Origin: Plecoglossus altivelis
Taxonomy: Eukaryota > Chordata > Actinopteri > Osmeriformes > Plecoglossidae
NCBI GenBank assembly: GCA_036571765.1
Contig: BROE01000009.1
Location: 9,054,773-9,118,772 of the forward strand
Length of the DNA stretch: 64,000 nucleotides
Direction: 5' to 3'
The notes under the pieces were generated by a model that had not been told where the DNA came from, ran no database searches, and saw only the letters and a list, made by a program, of their open reading frames with translations. Position numbers and translations under genes: made by a program. Shown one piece after another: positions 40,901 through 51,764 of the stretch (the stretch's first letter is position 1; every line of letters begins with the position of its first letter).

Positions 40901-42597
40901 CAACCAGCAGATGCTGCAGCAGGCTGCGCTCCACTTCCACCTGCCCAACTCCTCCCACCCAGCCCAGAAGTACAGACACACCCTCTACCTCACGCAGGTG
41001 ATACATGCCACCCTTACACTGCCTGGTCCCACTCACACACAGACACGCTTGATTTGAGTGTAGTGTGTGTTTGGTTGTAGGTCATGCAGGCCCAGTGTGT
41101 GAAGACTCAAACAGAGTTTTATCTGCGGAGTCGGAGTGAGATTATCGAGGGCAAAGGTCACACCATGGGAGCCCTCTACTGGCAGCTCAATGACATCTGG
41201 CAGGCGCCCTCCTGGTCCTCTATAGGTATGACACACACACACAGGTTCAGGGGAAAAACATCACTTGCATTTGGAATGACACTTACTGGTGCTAGATTAG
41301 GGCTGGAGCGTAAACTTAAGGGATGGCAAGGTTAGAAGGTATAGGGTTACTAACTTACTAAATGCAGTTGGAATGACAACTTTTTAACGTCTCCTCTTTT
41401 TCCAGAATTTTCTTCCAAGTGGAAGATGCTTCACTATTTTGCCCAGGGCTTCTTTGCCCCTGTGGTGGCTGTGGGGTTTGAAGATGAGGGAGCTCTGGTC
41501 ATCTACGCTGTGTCTGACCTGAGTACAGACCTTCTCCTCCACGTTGTGGTGAGCCCCTGCAAAGACCGCATCAGCACGGGAATGGCAGCAGATGATTGGC
41601 CAGAAGGGCATAGTTCTAACTGTATTTAAGTGGTCATTTCCAAGGAGCGGAATGTAGGGATGTTGTTTTACCGGACACAGTGCAACAATGCCATGATTAT
41701 TGATTCATGGTGATGATAGGACAATGCAGTGATAAATACAAAGCCAAACACCACAACTCATCTGTTGCTATTGGTTGCCAGGTGTCAGTGTATGCCTGGA
41801 GCAGCCAGGATCCTGTGTGCGCTCTGAAATCCAGCCAGGCACTTGTGAGAGGCGGGACTGCCAGCGCCATCTTTAAGCAGCCAATCGCTGGCCTTCTAGC
41901 CGGATGTGGGCGGTGTAGTCGTCTCTCCTGCCTTGTCACTTTCCAGCTGCAGGACGCACGGGGGCCGCAGGGGCCTCTCAACCACCTGTTCCTCAGCTCC
42001 CCTAAAGATGCCGTTGGCCTGCAGGTCCCCAACATCACGGTGAGTCTGCCCTGACCTTGACCCTGACCTTGACTCCTGACCCTGACGGCAGCCAGTAACA
42101 TGGTGCGTCTACAAAGTAAGATCTCAGTACGGAAAACTGTGTTTTTGGAAGGATTGTGTGAAGTTAATAAAATACAAGGCATTGATTTTGGCCAGTAGAG
42201 ATTCTATTTCTCTCTTGCTCTCGCTCTCCCTCCCCCTCTAGCTCGGTGTCTCTCTCTCTCTCTGCCTCTCTCTCTTGTGTGGTAAGAATCTACAATGAGC
42301 TGTAGAACTGTAGTTCCACGTGTATTTCAGTAAAGATGATGTATGAGTGATGTAGCGCCCCCTCCTGTCCAGGCGGTGGTTCAGCAGGACAAGGAGGGCT
42401 TCGTGGTGACCCTCCGGTCCCTCGCCGTGGCTGCGTACGTGTGGCTGGACGTGGGCTCCATCCTGGGCCGTTTCAGCTCCAACGGCTTCCTCATGGTTAC
42501 CAAGGAAACCATGGTGCACTTCTACCCCTGGGAGTCGACGAGCGCCGCCGACCTGGCCCGTGCCCTTATCATTACCACCTTGAGAGACCTGTACTGA
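34903..42597 (+). CDS. manba: Lysosomal beta-mannosidase (GH2)
   Basis: Removes terminal beta-mannose from N-glycan breakdown products in lysosomes. Seventeen exons: 34903-35118, 35367-35461, 35550-35655, 36305-36475, 36704-36827, 37098-37267, 37655-37762, 38232-38383, 38608-38725, 39271-39357, 39483-39650, 40227-40445, 40833-40997, 41081-41225, 41406-41548, 41782-42039 and 42373-42597. They total 2670 nt (889 residues; the human protein is 879), with all phases matching. The N-terminus up to about residue 25 is a signal peptide. The order is sugar-binding-like domain (LNGKWTL, VPGCVHSAL), immunoglobulin-like domain, catalytic barrel, and C-terminal beta domains ending YPWE...LRDLY. Predicted acid/base is E467 (WSGNNENE) and nucleophile E564 (FASEYGFQSWP), matching human E457 and E554. 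No lesion is visible, so the enzyme should be active. It sits between ube2d3 and slc39a8 as in other vertebrates. Confidence 0.96.
35920..36130. repeat. CT-rich minisatellite in manba intron 3
   Basis: Imperfect CTCCTCTACCTCTCCTCCACC units plus poly-C runs. Ser/Pro/Leu open frames here are artefacts of composition. Confidence 0.8.
37270..37352. repeat. GGTCAGCCTGGTCAG repeat in manba intron 6
   Basis: Five to six short units of the form CAGCCTGGTCAGGT(C) begin a few bases after the exon 6 donor. Confidence 0.8.
37780..38020. repeat. CT-rich minisatellite in manba intron 7
   Basis: Imperfect CTCCACCTCTCCTCTTCCCC units beginning about 20 bp after the exon 7 donor. It is non-coding. Confidence 0.8.
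38765..39040. repeat. 32-bp minisatellite in manba intron 9
   Basis: About eight and a half copies of a 32-bp unit containing AACCATACTACCATACTG and TTTCACATGC. Early copies are almost identical and later ones vary, suggesting growth from the 5' side. Confidence 0.9.
39958..40169. mobile_element. Palindromic MITE (hAT-like) in manba intron 11
   Basis: The ends are inverted: AGTGGTTCTCAACCCCTAAT at the left pairs with the complement of the right end (CTTAAGAACCACT). Inner segments are also inverted (TAGATGTTTCCCTGCTCCAA against TTGAAGCAGGGAAATATCT). It has no coding capacity. I recognise the general type as a common fish foldback or hAT-derived MITE; no clean 8-bp target duplication is visible. 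Confidence 0.65.
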
Positions 42598-43506
42598 TGG
42601 GAGGTTCAGAGGAGCGAATCTAATGCTCTGTCCTCCCCAGTGTTTGTAGTTGATTTCTGACAGGAACTGAAATCAAGGATTAAGGATGATTCATTGCAGT
42701 GATTTTTTTTATTTTTATGATTGATAATATCGCCGTGTATCACAGTGGTTTTTAATACATTTTTGTCTCTTTGATAATTTTTCCTTAAAATATTTTGATA
42801 TGACTTGTTTTATTAGTGTTTTTAATGTAAGTGTGATGTGCTGGCCTTTATTACCACTTTTTTGTGGAGTTTTATTTGAGACTGTTTGTGTAGCGACCAC
42901 AGGGGGGCAGAAGGAAACCAACTGTTAACTTGGAAAACAATTTACTCACTGATGTTTTTCACTTTTAAATACAAAATCCAGGCAAATCTGGTTCAAGGTA
43001 AAATGTTACTTTAAGGTCACTCTGGGTCGAGTGTTGCAATGTTCCTCGTTTGAAGGCAAGGTTACTATGTGTAAAAATCACTATTTTGCTCTTAAATAGT
43101 ATAAGCACGCTGTAACACTGAGAAAGTCAGTCGCACAAACAAACCATTGAGAAAGTGACTTACATGTGCTCTGGACACCTCCATGCTGGAAACATTTGGG
43201 TAAACGGGTGATCTTTGAACCATTTGGGCGTTCGCTAATCTCTGCAGCTATTGATAGTTCCCTCTCAGTCTTACTGCATGGAATATCCGGAACAGTCTAT
43301 CGTGTTTTATTGGACTCTCAAATATTGACGTGAACGTTAGATAGTATTATTTAATGATGGATCATAAAACAGCGTTAAGTAGGCTGTAACTCGTGGCAAA
43401 CATTTTTTGTTCCCAAATTAACTATTTAAAAAGCGAGAGACAATCTGTGGACTGCGCAAACAGCAAATCCACAACTCAATGTGCGACTTTTCTTACACTT
43501 ACAAAA
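42598..43506. other. Short gap between manba and slc39a8
   Basis: About 0.9 kb holding the manba 3' UTR and slc39a8 5' region. No coding exon is present; in particular nothing resembles a Rel-homology or ankyrin exon of nfkb1, which occupies this position in human. Confidence 0.6.
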
Positions 43507-46500
43507 ATGAATAACTTGAAGTATGTGCTTGCATGCGTTTTACTGTTTACCTCAGAGTCTCGTGCCACCGATGCAAGTGAACAAGATGGAAAAGCATTTT
43601 TAGAGAACATTTTGTTTTTTTACGGTAAAAATAGTTCAATTTCAACAGAAAATTTGCAAAACCTTCTCCTACTTATTTCAACCAGAAGATCAGAAATCAT
43701 ATTTCATGACGAAAATCCTCTGGTAAATGCAAAGGTATGATATATATCGCATTTCTTAGCCTTTGCGACAGTCTTTCAAGTTCGCTCTGATTTTACGCTT
43801 AAAACATAAAAATATATATATCTGTTGTTTCTATATATTTTTTGTATAGTTTTGAGCGCTGCATATTTTCTACCCTTACCTCTTCCACTGTTATCACATT
43901 TCTCACATTTCACATTTCTCATAATTGACAATCTCCATCTGTAAATTTCCGTACAGTTACTCACATAATTCATTCGATTTCATTATATATTAATTATACA
44001 TTTTTGTATTTTTAAAATATATTTTTATTTGCGATGATACACATTTTTGTATCATTTATTTCCAGCTATAATAACATGACAGCCTTTGGAAAACACACAC
44101 ATTTTCCTCCGACGAATTTTCATTGCGTTTAACTTTGAATTTGAAATGAAAAGAAATCCCTAAAAATAATTTCTGGACTAAAGTCTTTATTTGACTGGTG
44201 ATCCAAGCTGCTGAAGTCCCTGAGGTCTTGGGTCATCCTGGTCTTCCTCTCCCTGTCCTCAGTGTCCCTCAGTGGGGCAGATCTTGTCTCACTATGGGTT
44301 CAGCAATGTCAGTCAGCTGACAGTGCAGCATCTGGAGAAGATCTGTCCAGCTGTGTTGACACAAGTAGTGCTACCCTCATGTCCGTACACTGGCCCATCT
44401 TCTCTCAACCCTGCGGACTACCATGGTGAGCTAACGGATCATCCCATTCATATCTCTATAGACATTTTCAAGACAGTTGATGTATCACAATAATGTGTTC
44501 ATTTAGCAGACGCTTTTAATCAAAGCAGCATAGAGGGGGGGATTCAAACCTTTAACCTCCTGGTATGCAGCCCAGTATCACCACTGAGCTATACCCAGAG
44601 ACTTTGAAGTTGTTGCAGTGGCTATGATTCATAAGAGCAGCGAAGGGGCAGGTTGCTGCTGCACAGAGCAGTAAGCACCTGTGCCAAATGACCCTCAAGG
44701 CCCTGCCTCTAACAAGCTCTCATTATGTCCTGGTGGAAAGGGCCACGGAACCAGGGAACGAGATCGTTATCTGTGCTGAGAGAGAGGAAAAACTCCCTCA
44801 TAATGGTTGAGACGGGATGTACACACACTTATACACACGTATACACACACACACACACACACACATTGCTGATGACAGGTCATACAGATAAATTCCAGAG
44901 AACATAAAATTAGGGGGTCAAAGTGCTATATATGCTATATACTGTAGTTGTCAAAAACCTTTGATTTGTCTCCGTTCTGATAACATTTGTATTGTATATG
45001 TATATATTAATATATATATATATCAGATAACGTTATCTCACCTTTACATGAGGCTAAGACTGCTTGAGACATGTTTTGGTAATACAGTATAACTGGAAAA
45101 TACATTTTCTAAAATAGATTTTAAGAGTATAATTAAACACCGTCTTATGAGGTGATCAGGTCACGATGCAACACCACACTTCTGGTCCTCAGTAATCAGC
45201 TGTACTTACCATCAGCCATATTTTCATGTCGAATGTTGCTTTGGATAAAACATTCGCGAGGAAACCCTTTTTAAGTGTAATGTATTCTGAACTATTCTCA
45301 GCAGTGTGAGTGATAATATTTAACCATGAGGGGCTTTTCTGTGTCCCTGCCTGCCCTTCAGTGTGGGGGTACGGCTTCCTGGCTGTCACTGTGATCAACC
45401 TGGCTTCCCTGCTGGGCCTGCTGCTCATCCCTTCCACCAAGAAGCCCTACTTCCCCAAGGTGCTCACCTACTTCATCGGCCTGGCCATAGGGACCTTGTT
45501 CTCCAACGCTGTGCTGCAGCTCATTCCAGAGGTCCGTTCCAGCTTTTTCGGGGTTGCAAAGCATGACTCCTCCACTTATGGACCCTGTAGTGATACTGTA
45601 TGACCCCCCCCCCATCTCCTCTCCACATCCCCCCTAACCCCTGGATCCCCCTCTCCTCAGGCGCTAGGGTTTGATCCCAAAACCGATAACTACGTGCTGA
45701 ACGCCATCGGGATCTTTGGAGGGTTTTACCTACTGTACTTCACGGAGAAAGTCTTGAAGATGGTGCTTCGAGTAGACCATGAGGTAAGGACACGCCGTCC
45801 TGACGCAGTTCAGTTCACAGACGACGTGGACACCTTTTCTGTCCGCCTCGGCGTCAACACAGGGGCCTGGGTTTGAAGCCCGCCCAGGTCGTTTCCGTCA
45901 TGTCTTCCACTCTTTCTCGCTCCCTGATATTTCCTGTCATTATAACTAGGCCTGTCGTAACTGTCTTTTCCAATCCCAGAAATCCCCCCCCCCATAGTGT
46001 GTTAAACAAACGTTTGTTGTTGTTTTCCTCCAGCACAGCCACGGCCCTTCGGCCCCCGCAGAGCCGTCTCAACTGAACGGAGACCTGGAGGTGAAAATAG
46101 AGTGCGTCACGCTGGCCAACGTTGGCACCATCAGCACCATCAGCTCTGAGGAGGGCAGCGTGAACCTGCCTCCATTTGCTGACACTGCACAGGTACCTGT
46201 TACAGGGCTGTCAACTCTCGCGTATTTGATTGGCTCCACAGCGTGTGGAACCAATGAAATGCCAATGCGTGACAGTTGGCAGCGCTGCTGTTACAACCGT
46301 GGGCAGATCGTTCATGTAAGGATGTTACTGCTGGTTAATACAGACCACTCCTTGGTGGTAACAACTGAAATCCTGTTCTGATCCTTGGTTGTTTTGACTA
46401 ATTTACACATGAATCTTCATCAGCTGGATTTTGGTTGAACTAGCCTGATGACTGCTTTACCTCTGCTAGCATTTTGCCGCAGCAAAACAGCCACAGGGAG

Positions 46501-48897
46501 GAACATAGCACTCTATGGTAAAGAACAGTAGAATTATATGTTAGGGAGAGACAGAGTACTGGTCAGTACTGGTATGGTGGGCATGCATGTCAACTTATGC
46601 ATCACCGCTCATGTTACAGTGCCCATGCAGGACGTCCTGGTGGGATTATTGCCTGTGCAGCGAATCATGTAGACTGTAGTACCTCTGGTACTGTTACATC
46701 CAGTCTATCTGTGTCAGTGAGTTCAGTCCCGGTTTCAAGATATAAAAAGGAAATAATAAAGATTAATCAGCCAGACAGCTGACAGGTATTTCTTTGAATC
46801 ACAATAACTTTATCGAAACCTCAGACTCAAGTTTATTCATTAGCCCAGAGTTATTTATGGAGCTTTTATCAGTGACCCGACCTGAGTTTATTAAGGAAAT
46901 TGTGTTAATGTTTAACTCAGATTTTCCTGCGAGTTTGGCTCTGATGATCAAAGACAGCAAGCAGAGAGAGGTGGTGTTGTGACCCAGGTCTGAGCAGAGC
47001 CACCAGCAGGGTCTGCAGATCCTGCCCTCCTGATGAACACTGGAATTGTCTCACGATTACACAAAGACTCCCTGTTCTGGACAGGCTAATAATGGTCTGG
47101 TTTGTTGCTGCTGAGTATGCTGTGAAGCCAGCCACATTACTAAGACTCCACATACTGTAATGAATCGTTACAGTATAATTTTCCCTGTTTACAGGTGCAG
47201 TATAAAAACAAAAGAAAATGTTCACTTTTGTTTTTGTTTGTATCACGGGACCCTCACAGTTTCCCTGTGCCTGCACCCCTCACGTCTCTGTCCTCTGTGA
47301 GGTCTGCACCCCGGGGAAGTCGTGGCCTAATGGTTAGGGAGTCGGGCTTGTAACCTGCAAGTTGCTGGTTCGATTCTCACACCAGCAGGAATTGAAGGTG
47401 GGGATTGTGAATAAACAGCACTCTCTCTGCCTTCAATACCATGACTGAGGTGCCCTTGAGCAAGGCACCAAACCCCCAATTGCTTCCCAGGCGCTGGAGC
47501 AATAGCTGCCCACTGCTCCGGGTGTATGTTCACTGTGTGTGCGGTTGCCCACTACTCACTGCTGTGTGTGCACTTGGATGGGTTAAATGCAGAGGTGAAT
47601 TTCGAGTATAGGTAAGCATACTTGACAATACGTCACTTCACTCATATCTCTCCTCTGTGAGGTCTGTACCCCTCATCTCTCTCCTCTGTGAGGCCTGCAC
47701 CCCTCATATCTCTCTCCTCTGTGAGGTCTGCAGCCTTCATCTCTCCTCTGTGAGGTCTACACTGGTCATCTCTCTCCTCTGTGAGGTCTGCAGCCCTCAT
47801 CTCTCTCCTCTGTAAGGTCTGCTCATCTCTCTCTCCCTCCTCTGTGAGGTTGACCTTACAGGAGGTGCAGGTGCCTAATGTGATGTGCCACTGGCTCCGG
47901 GGACAGCGTATCGCCAACATCAAGACCGTGGCCTGGATGATCACCCTGAGCGATGCTCTGCACAACTTCATAGACGGCCTGGCCATCGGGGCCTCGTTCA
48001 CAGTGTCCTTGCTGGCTGGGTTCAGTACCTCCATTGCCATCGTTTGTGAGGAGTTCCCTCATGAGCTGGGTGAGAGACCGGATTACTCGGAACTAAATGA
48101 TCCTTCTGCCTGTGTGGCCTATCACTATGCTGACTTTCCAACTTAGCAATAGGCCACATCATATATGCGTGCCTAGAAATATATAGACTTCAGAGGTCCT
48201 TTTCAGTGGTTGATGTCATCGATGGATTGAACTACAGGCATGTTCTCTTCACTATCTTAATTGATTGTAACTCTGCTGTCCTCTCTACTGCCCCTTGCAG
48301 GTGACTTTGTCATACTGCTGAATGCTGGAATGAGTATCCCCCAGGCCATCTTCTTCAACCTGCTGTCTGCCATGTCTTGCTATGTTGGCCTTGTCTTCGG
48401 AATCCTTCTTGGCAGCAACTTCGCCCCCAACGCCATCTTTGCCATTGCTGGAGGCATGTTCCTCTACATCTCTCTGGCAGACATGGTGAGAAGGGCCCTG
48501 GGAACCTGCTGTTGGAGGGTTTGTCATGCTAAAAGACAAGCCGCACAGCATTCAACTGTTACATCGATTGCTGTCAATTGAATTATCCCAGCATTCCATT
48601 CGATTTCTATTATCGCAACTGTTTCGCTCGAGGAGTGCACACAGCTTCACTCTCCCTGACTGTTGGGCAATGTTCAATGGATGCCATCTGGAAATGAACT
48701 TGCGTTTATGCTAATGGGGTCAAGCAGATGTTTTTTTCTTTCTGTTGCAGTTTCCTGAGATGAACAGCATCTTGAACGAGCAGGAGGGGACTTGGAATAA
48801 AATCATCTTCTTCCTCATCCAGAACGCAGGCCTCCTGACAGGATTTGCCATCATTCTGCTGATCACCATGTTTGCCGGTGATATTAACCTGGGCTGA
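43507..48897 (+). CDS. slc39a8: Metal-bicarbonate symporter ZIP8
   Basis: Plasma-membrane and lysosomal importer of Mn, Zn, Fe and Cd of the LIV-1 ZIP subfamily. Eight exons: 43507-43734, 44263-44425, 45362-45531, 45661-45783, 46034-46192, 47862-48069, 48301-48485 and 48751-48897. They total 1383 nt, giving 460 residues, the same length I recall for human ZIP8. The true start is the ATG at 43507, which gives a signal peptide (about residues 1-20) and an extracellular domain with conserved Cys (CPSVGQIL, EKICPA, LPSCPY). Eight membrane segments follow. Metal-site motifs are HNFIDG (residues 315-320) and EEFPHE (344-349), the latter diagnostic for ZIP8/ZIP14, where Glu replaces the His of other ZIPs. 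The C-terminal stretch LYISLADMFPEM and GFAIILLIT match ZIP8 better than ZIP14. The intracellular loop has only a short HSHG rather than a long His-rich run. Confidence 0.94.
44498..44600 (-). mobile_element. tRNA-derived SINE fragment (reverse orientation)
   Basis: Reading the minus strand, an A-box-like GCTCAGTGGT and B-box-like AGGTTTGAATC are followed by the ...AAAGCGTCTGCTAAATGAAC tail shared with other short SINEs in this window. It lies in the slc39a8 intron after exon 2. Confidence 0.6.
47318..47638 (+). mobile_element. Full-length tRNA-derived SINE (V-SINE-like)
   Basis: Starts with a tRNA-like head (A-box GTGGCCTAATGGTTAGG, B-box GGTTCGATTCT). It continues with a central segment containing CCTTGAGCAAGGCACCAAAC and CCCAATTGC, then CACTGCTCCGGGTGTATG and GGATGGGTTAAATGCAGAGG, and ends in CTTGACAATACGTCACTTCA. 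This order matches the common fish SINEs with a V-type conserved core. It lies in the slc39a8 intron after exon 5, in the sense direction. Confidence 0.8.
47639..47850 (+). repeat. CTCTCCTCTGTGAGGTCTGC minisatellite before slc39a8 exon 6
   Basis: About seven imperfect copies of a ~30-bp unit containing CATCTCTCTCCTCTGTGAGG. The array runs to within about 12 bp of the exon 6 acceptor (AG at 47860-47861), so the repeat itself provides the polypyrimidine tract and branch region. Confidence 0.85.
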
Positions 48898-50658
48898 AGA
48901 CCGAGAGAGGGAGGGAGGGAGGGAGGGAGAGGGAGGGAGGGAGAGAGAGGGAGGGAGACAGAGAGAGAGAGAGGGAGGCAGGGAGAGAGAGGGAGGCAGG
49001 GAGAGAGAGGGAGGCAGGGAGAGGTAGGAAGGGAGAGATTGCTAAAGTGAGCTGCTTCTGCACAGATTTGAGATAAGCAGGACTGAATATACACGGCTTG
49101 TTTTGCATAAAAATGTACAAGTTTCCAAAACTATACATATAGTTGCCCACTTCATCTTGGGAAAATATTAAAGGGAAAATATTAAATACAATCACTGGAT
49201 GTTAATTGTGTCAACAATGTATTTTAAAAGACGTTTTAAATAAATTATTTTCAGGCTCTACAGTTCAGGAGCTTGCATAGCATGTCTGTCTTTAGTCCAT
49301 TCTACACATCTCTTTTCAATTGATCTTGTCAGATTTAGAAATATAGCCTATAAATTTGAGCAAAAAACCCATTTGCTTTTAATTATAGTCAACGATCCCT
49401 GTTTGTTATTTACAGTATCCGAAAGCTTCACTTATGTGCACTTTCACTACCGCCCCACTCAGAGGGACCAGGAAATTACTGGTCACGAGTTGTGTTTATA
49501 GAGCCGCATTCCCTTTCTTGAAGTCGTCACCTCCAATGTGATCTTGTCAACTTCTTTTCACAAAATAAAGCTAGTATCAGGATAATAATTTTACAGTTGT
49601 GTATGGTGTATGTATTTTAGATTTGGCGGAAACACCCACTTAATAATATTTAACGTATATATCAGAAACGTAGGCTGAGAGAAGCGGGAGAAAACCTTGT
49701 TTGGAAATAGAACGCGTACCAGCCTGCTCGATATAGTCGCAAAGCTTACTACAGTAACAACACTCAACTGCACATCTCTTCCCCGTTTCTGTAACATTCT
49801 GGGTAAGTAGCAAATGACAATCTATCAAATACATCTTAGTGATAGGGGTCTATGTACGTATTTTGTTGTTGCGTTTTCGTACATTCATTTGAACTGTTTG
49901 ATTTCAACAAAAATACAATAGCCTAATGCTAGTTCTAGCTGACTAGCCTACTGACAAACTTAAGAGATTATGATGGATCGATCTGTTAAACTCCTCTATC
50001 TACCTAATTTGAAATAAGAAAATGTTACAAAAGTTAGGTATTACTTGTCGTTGAGCAATGATTTTAATTTGTGTTTGCCTTCACTACTAGACGTCGGCGA
50101 ATTAGTTAGCTAGCCACTACTAGAGTTTACTGGTATTCTACTAGCCACATTAGCCAGCTATCAGTTTTAAATGGTAGGCTTTTAATGATTTACAGGCGAA
50201 TAGACTAAGTCTCATGGCATTCATTAAACTGAGGTTATTGACATACTGACTTAAGGCACTCGTGAAATAATCAAAGCACATTTGTATCTCCTGTACAATA
50301 CATCGAAATGCAATACAATTACGAAATGAATGTATTTTATTTCAATTTTTAGCAAAGATATTCAGTAGTAGTTGTCAACTTGGTCACCTAAAACTGTCGA
50401 GCAGTTCATCAAAAGCTCAAATGATAGGCTAACGATAAGGGTTCGTCTTTGCCTTAAAGCTGGCCTAAAATGAATGGAGGTGTTTTATTTCTTAATATAT
50501 GCGATTTTTTTCTAAATTCTAGAGGTTATTCCTTATGTTCCACCTTGCTCCGGTCAGCCCCCTCAGTGTTTGCAGGGTAGCCCAGTAGCTCTTCCCCACC
50601 CTATTTAGGAAACACCAGCCCTTATTTTTGTCTTTGCACTGAAGGTCAGGGCCACGTC
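48898..50658. other. slc39a8 3' flank and upstream region of the first NAT8 gene
   Basis: Begins with a GGGAGGGA-type purine repeat (48905-49035) right after the slc39a8 stop. An AATAAA at 49239-49244 is a likely slc39a8 polyadenylation signal. The rest is AT-rich; a non-coding 5' exon of the NAT8-like gene is likely here but cannot be placed. No coding exon was seen. Confidence 0.5.
49239..49244 (+). terminator. Candidate slc39a8 polyadenylation signal
   Basis: Canonical AATAAA about 340 bp after the stop codon. A second AATAAA lies near 49563. Confidence 0.5.
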
Positions 50659-51324
50659 ATGGCTGCACTGCACATCCGGAAGTATCAGCAGGATGACGAG
50701 GAGGTCGTGAAGGAGATCTTCACGCTGGGCATGAGCGAGCACGTTCCCTCGTCCTTCATGCACCTCCTGAAGCAGCCCCTCTCCCAGATGGTGATGATGT
50801 GCGTGTTCTGCGCTCTGCTGGCCAGCTCCCGCTCCATTCTGCTGCCTGTCATGGCTGTCACCCTCCTGCTGGCGGGCGCCAGACAGCTGGTGGGCTACCT
50901 GTTCACCAGCTACATCGACACCTCCCTCAAAAAGGACCTCAACCACATCCAGGAGACCTACCTGGAGCAGAAGAACTCGTGCTTCTGGGTGGCGGAGTGC
51001 GAGGGTCGGGTAGTGGGCACCGTGGCCTGCCTGCCGGCAGAGAGGGAGCCGGGATGCCTGGAGCTGAAGCGCATGTCGGTCCTCCGTACGCACCGCGGCA
51101 GGGGCATCGCCAAGGCGCTGTGCCGGACGGTAGCCGAGTTCACCAAGGAGCGGGGCTTCCCCGCCGTGCTCCTGTACACCTCGGTGGTGCAGACAGACGC
51201 TCAGAGGCTGTACGAGCACATGGGCTACGCCAAGATCAGGGAGTCTGTCATTCCCGAGCTCGTGGCTAAAATCACCAACTTCTCCCTGATCGAGTACAGA
51301 CTGGATTTGCAGAAACAGGACTGA
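50659..51324 (+). CDS. NAT8-family N-acetyltransferase, copy 1
   Basis: GNAT-fold acetyltransferase anchored in the ER membrane. The mammalian relative NAT8 acetylates cysteine S-conjugates in mercapturate formation, and related proteins acetylate lysines of ER cargo; which applies here is unknown. The single coding exon gives 221 residues. A short N-terminal segment (HIRKYQQDDEEVV) is followed by two adjoining hydrophobic stretches (about residues 42-57 and 59-76). The acetyltransferase domain carries CFWVAE (108-113), GRVVGTVACLPA and the acetyl-CoA loop RGRGIA (146-151), followed by LYTSVVQTDAQRLYEHMGY. The ATG at 50659 is preceded by CACGTC and gives the family N-terminus. It has an AATAAA at 51514-51519. 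A second copy lies 441 bp downstream, so this is a tandem duplication. Confidence 0.9.
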   Translation: MAALHIRKYQQDDEEVVKEIFTLGMSEHVPSSFMHLLKQPLSQMVMMCVFCALLASSRSILLPVMAVTLLLAGARQLVGYLFTSYIDTSLKKDLNHIQETYLEQKNSCFWVAECEGRVVGTVACLPAEREPGCLELKRMSVLRTHRGRGIAKALCRTVAEFTKERGFPAVLLYTSVVQTDAQRLYEHMGYAKIRESVIPELVAKITNFSLIEYRLDLQKQD

Positions 51325-51513
51325 TGGTGGGGCAGACTTGGACATGACCCTCCTTGCTGAATGCACAGCCTCAGGGTGTATTACAGACAGACCTGGAAAC
51401 ACCGTGTTGACCACGCTCTCCCCCAAATGGACATACTAAATTAAATACAATAGAGGCATTTCACGTTTTATTGACTTATTAACTGTACTGATGCATTATG
51501 TATGTTTCTTTTT

Positions 51514-51519
51514 AATAAA
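51514..51519 (+). terminator. Candidate polyadenylation signal of NAT8-like copy 1
   Basis: Canonical AATAAA 190 bp after the stop codon and 246 bp before the start of copy 2. Confidence 0.5.
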
Positions 51520-51764
51520 TAGCGTGACGTATTCAGCGTGTATTTTGTTATATGGAGATGAAAGCCAGTCTTACATCCTGAGATCGTCTGTCTTAGGAAC
51601 TCACAATTTGCGTTGCTGCTTAATGTTTCGTTACTCAAAGTCAAACAAATGGATGTCTGTACAGTCAACAGAAAACAGAGCCAGACTCATGAAACCTCTA
51701 GTTTTATGATGATGTGTGTGTAATGCTAGTGAGCTGTCTTCTTCTTCCAGGGGCCCCCAGAGTG

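Noticed and set aside
43393..43506. N-terminal extension of slc39a8 from a GTG codon
   Set aside because: It starts with GTG; the ATG at 43507 gives a proper signal peptide and a 460-residue protein like the human one.
47333..47405. Possible tRNA gene (A and B boxes present)
   Set aside because: The boxes are the head of a SINE: the sequence continues into a conserved SINE core and tail, and no tRNA cloverleaf with paired acceptor stem can be built.
50605..51426. 273-residue minus-strand frame opposite the first NAT8 gene
   Set aside because: It mirrors the coding strand, whose GNAT motifs are unmistakable.
51714..51764. Upstream in-frame ATG of the second NAT8 gene
   Set aside because: A strong splice acceptor ends at 51750, so this part is intron; the ATG at 51765 gives the family start.
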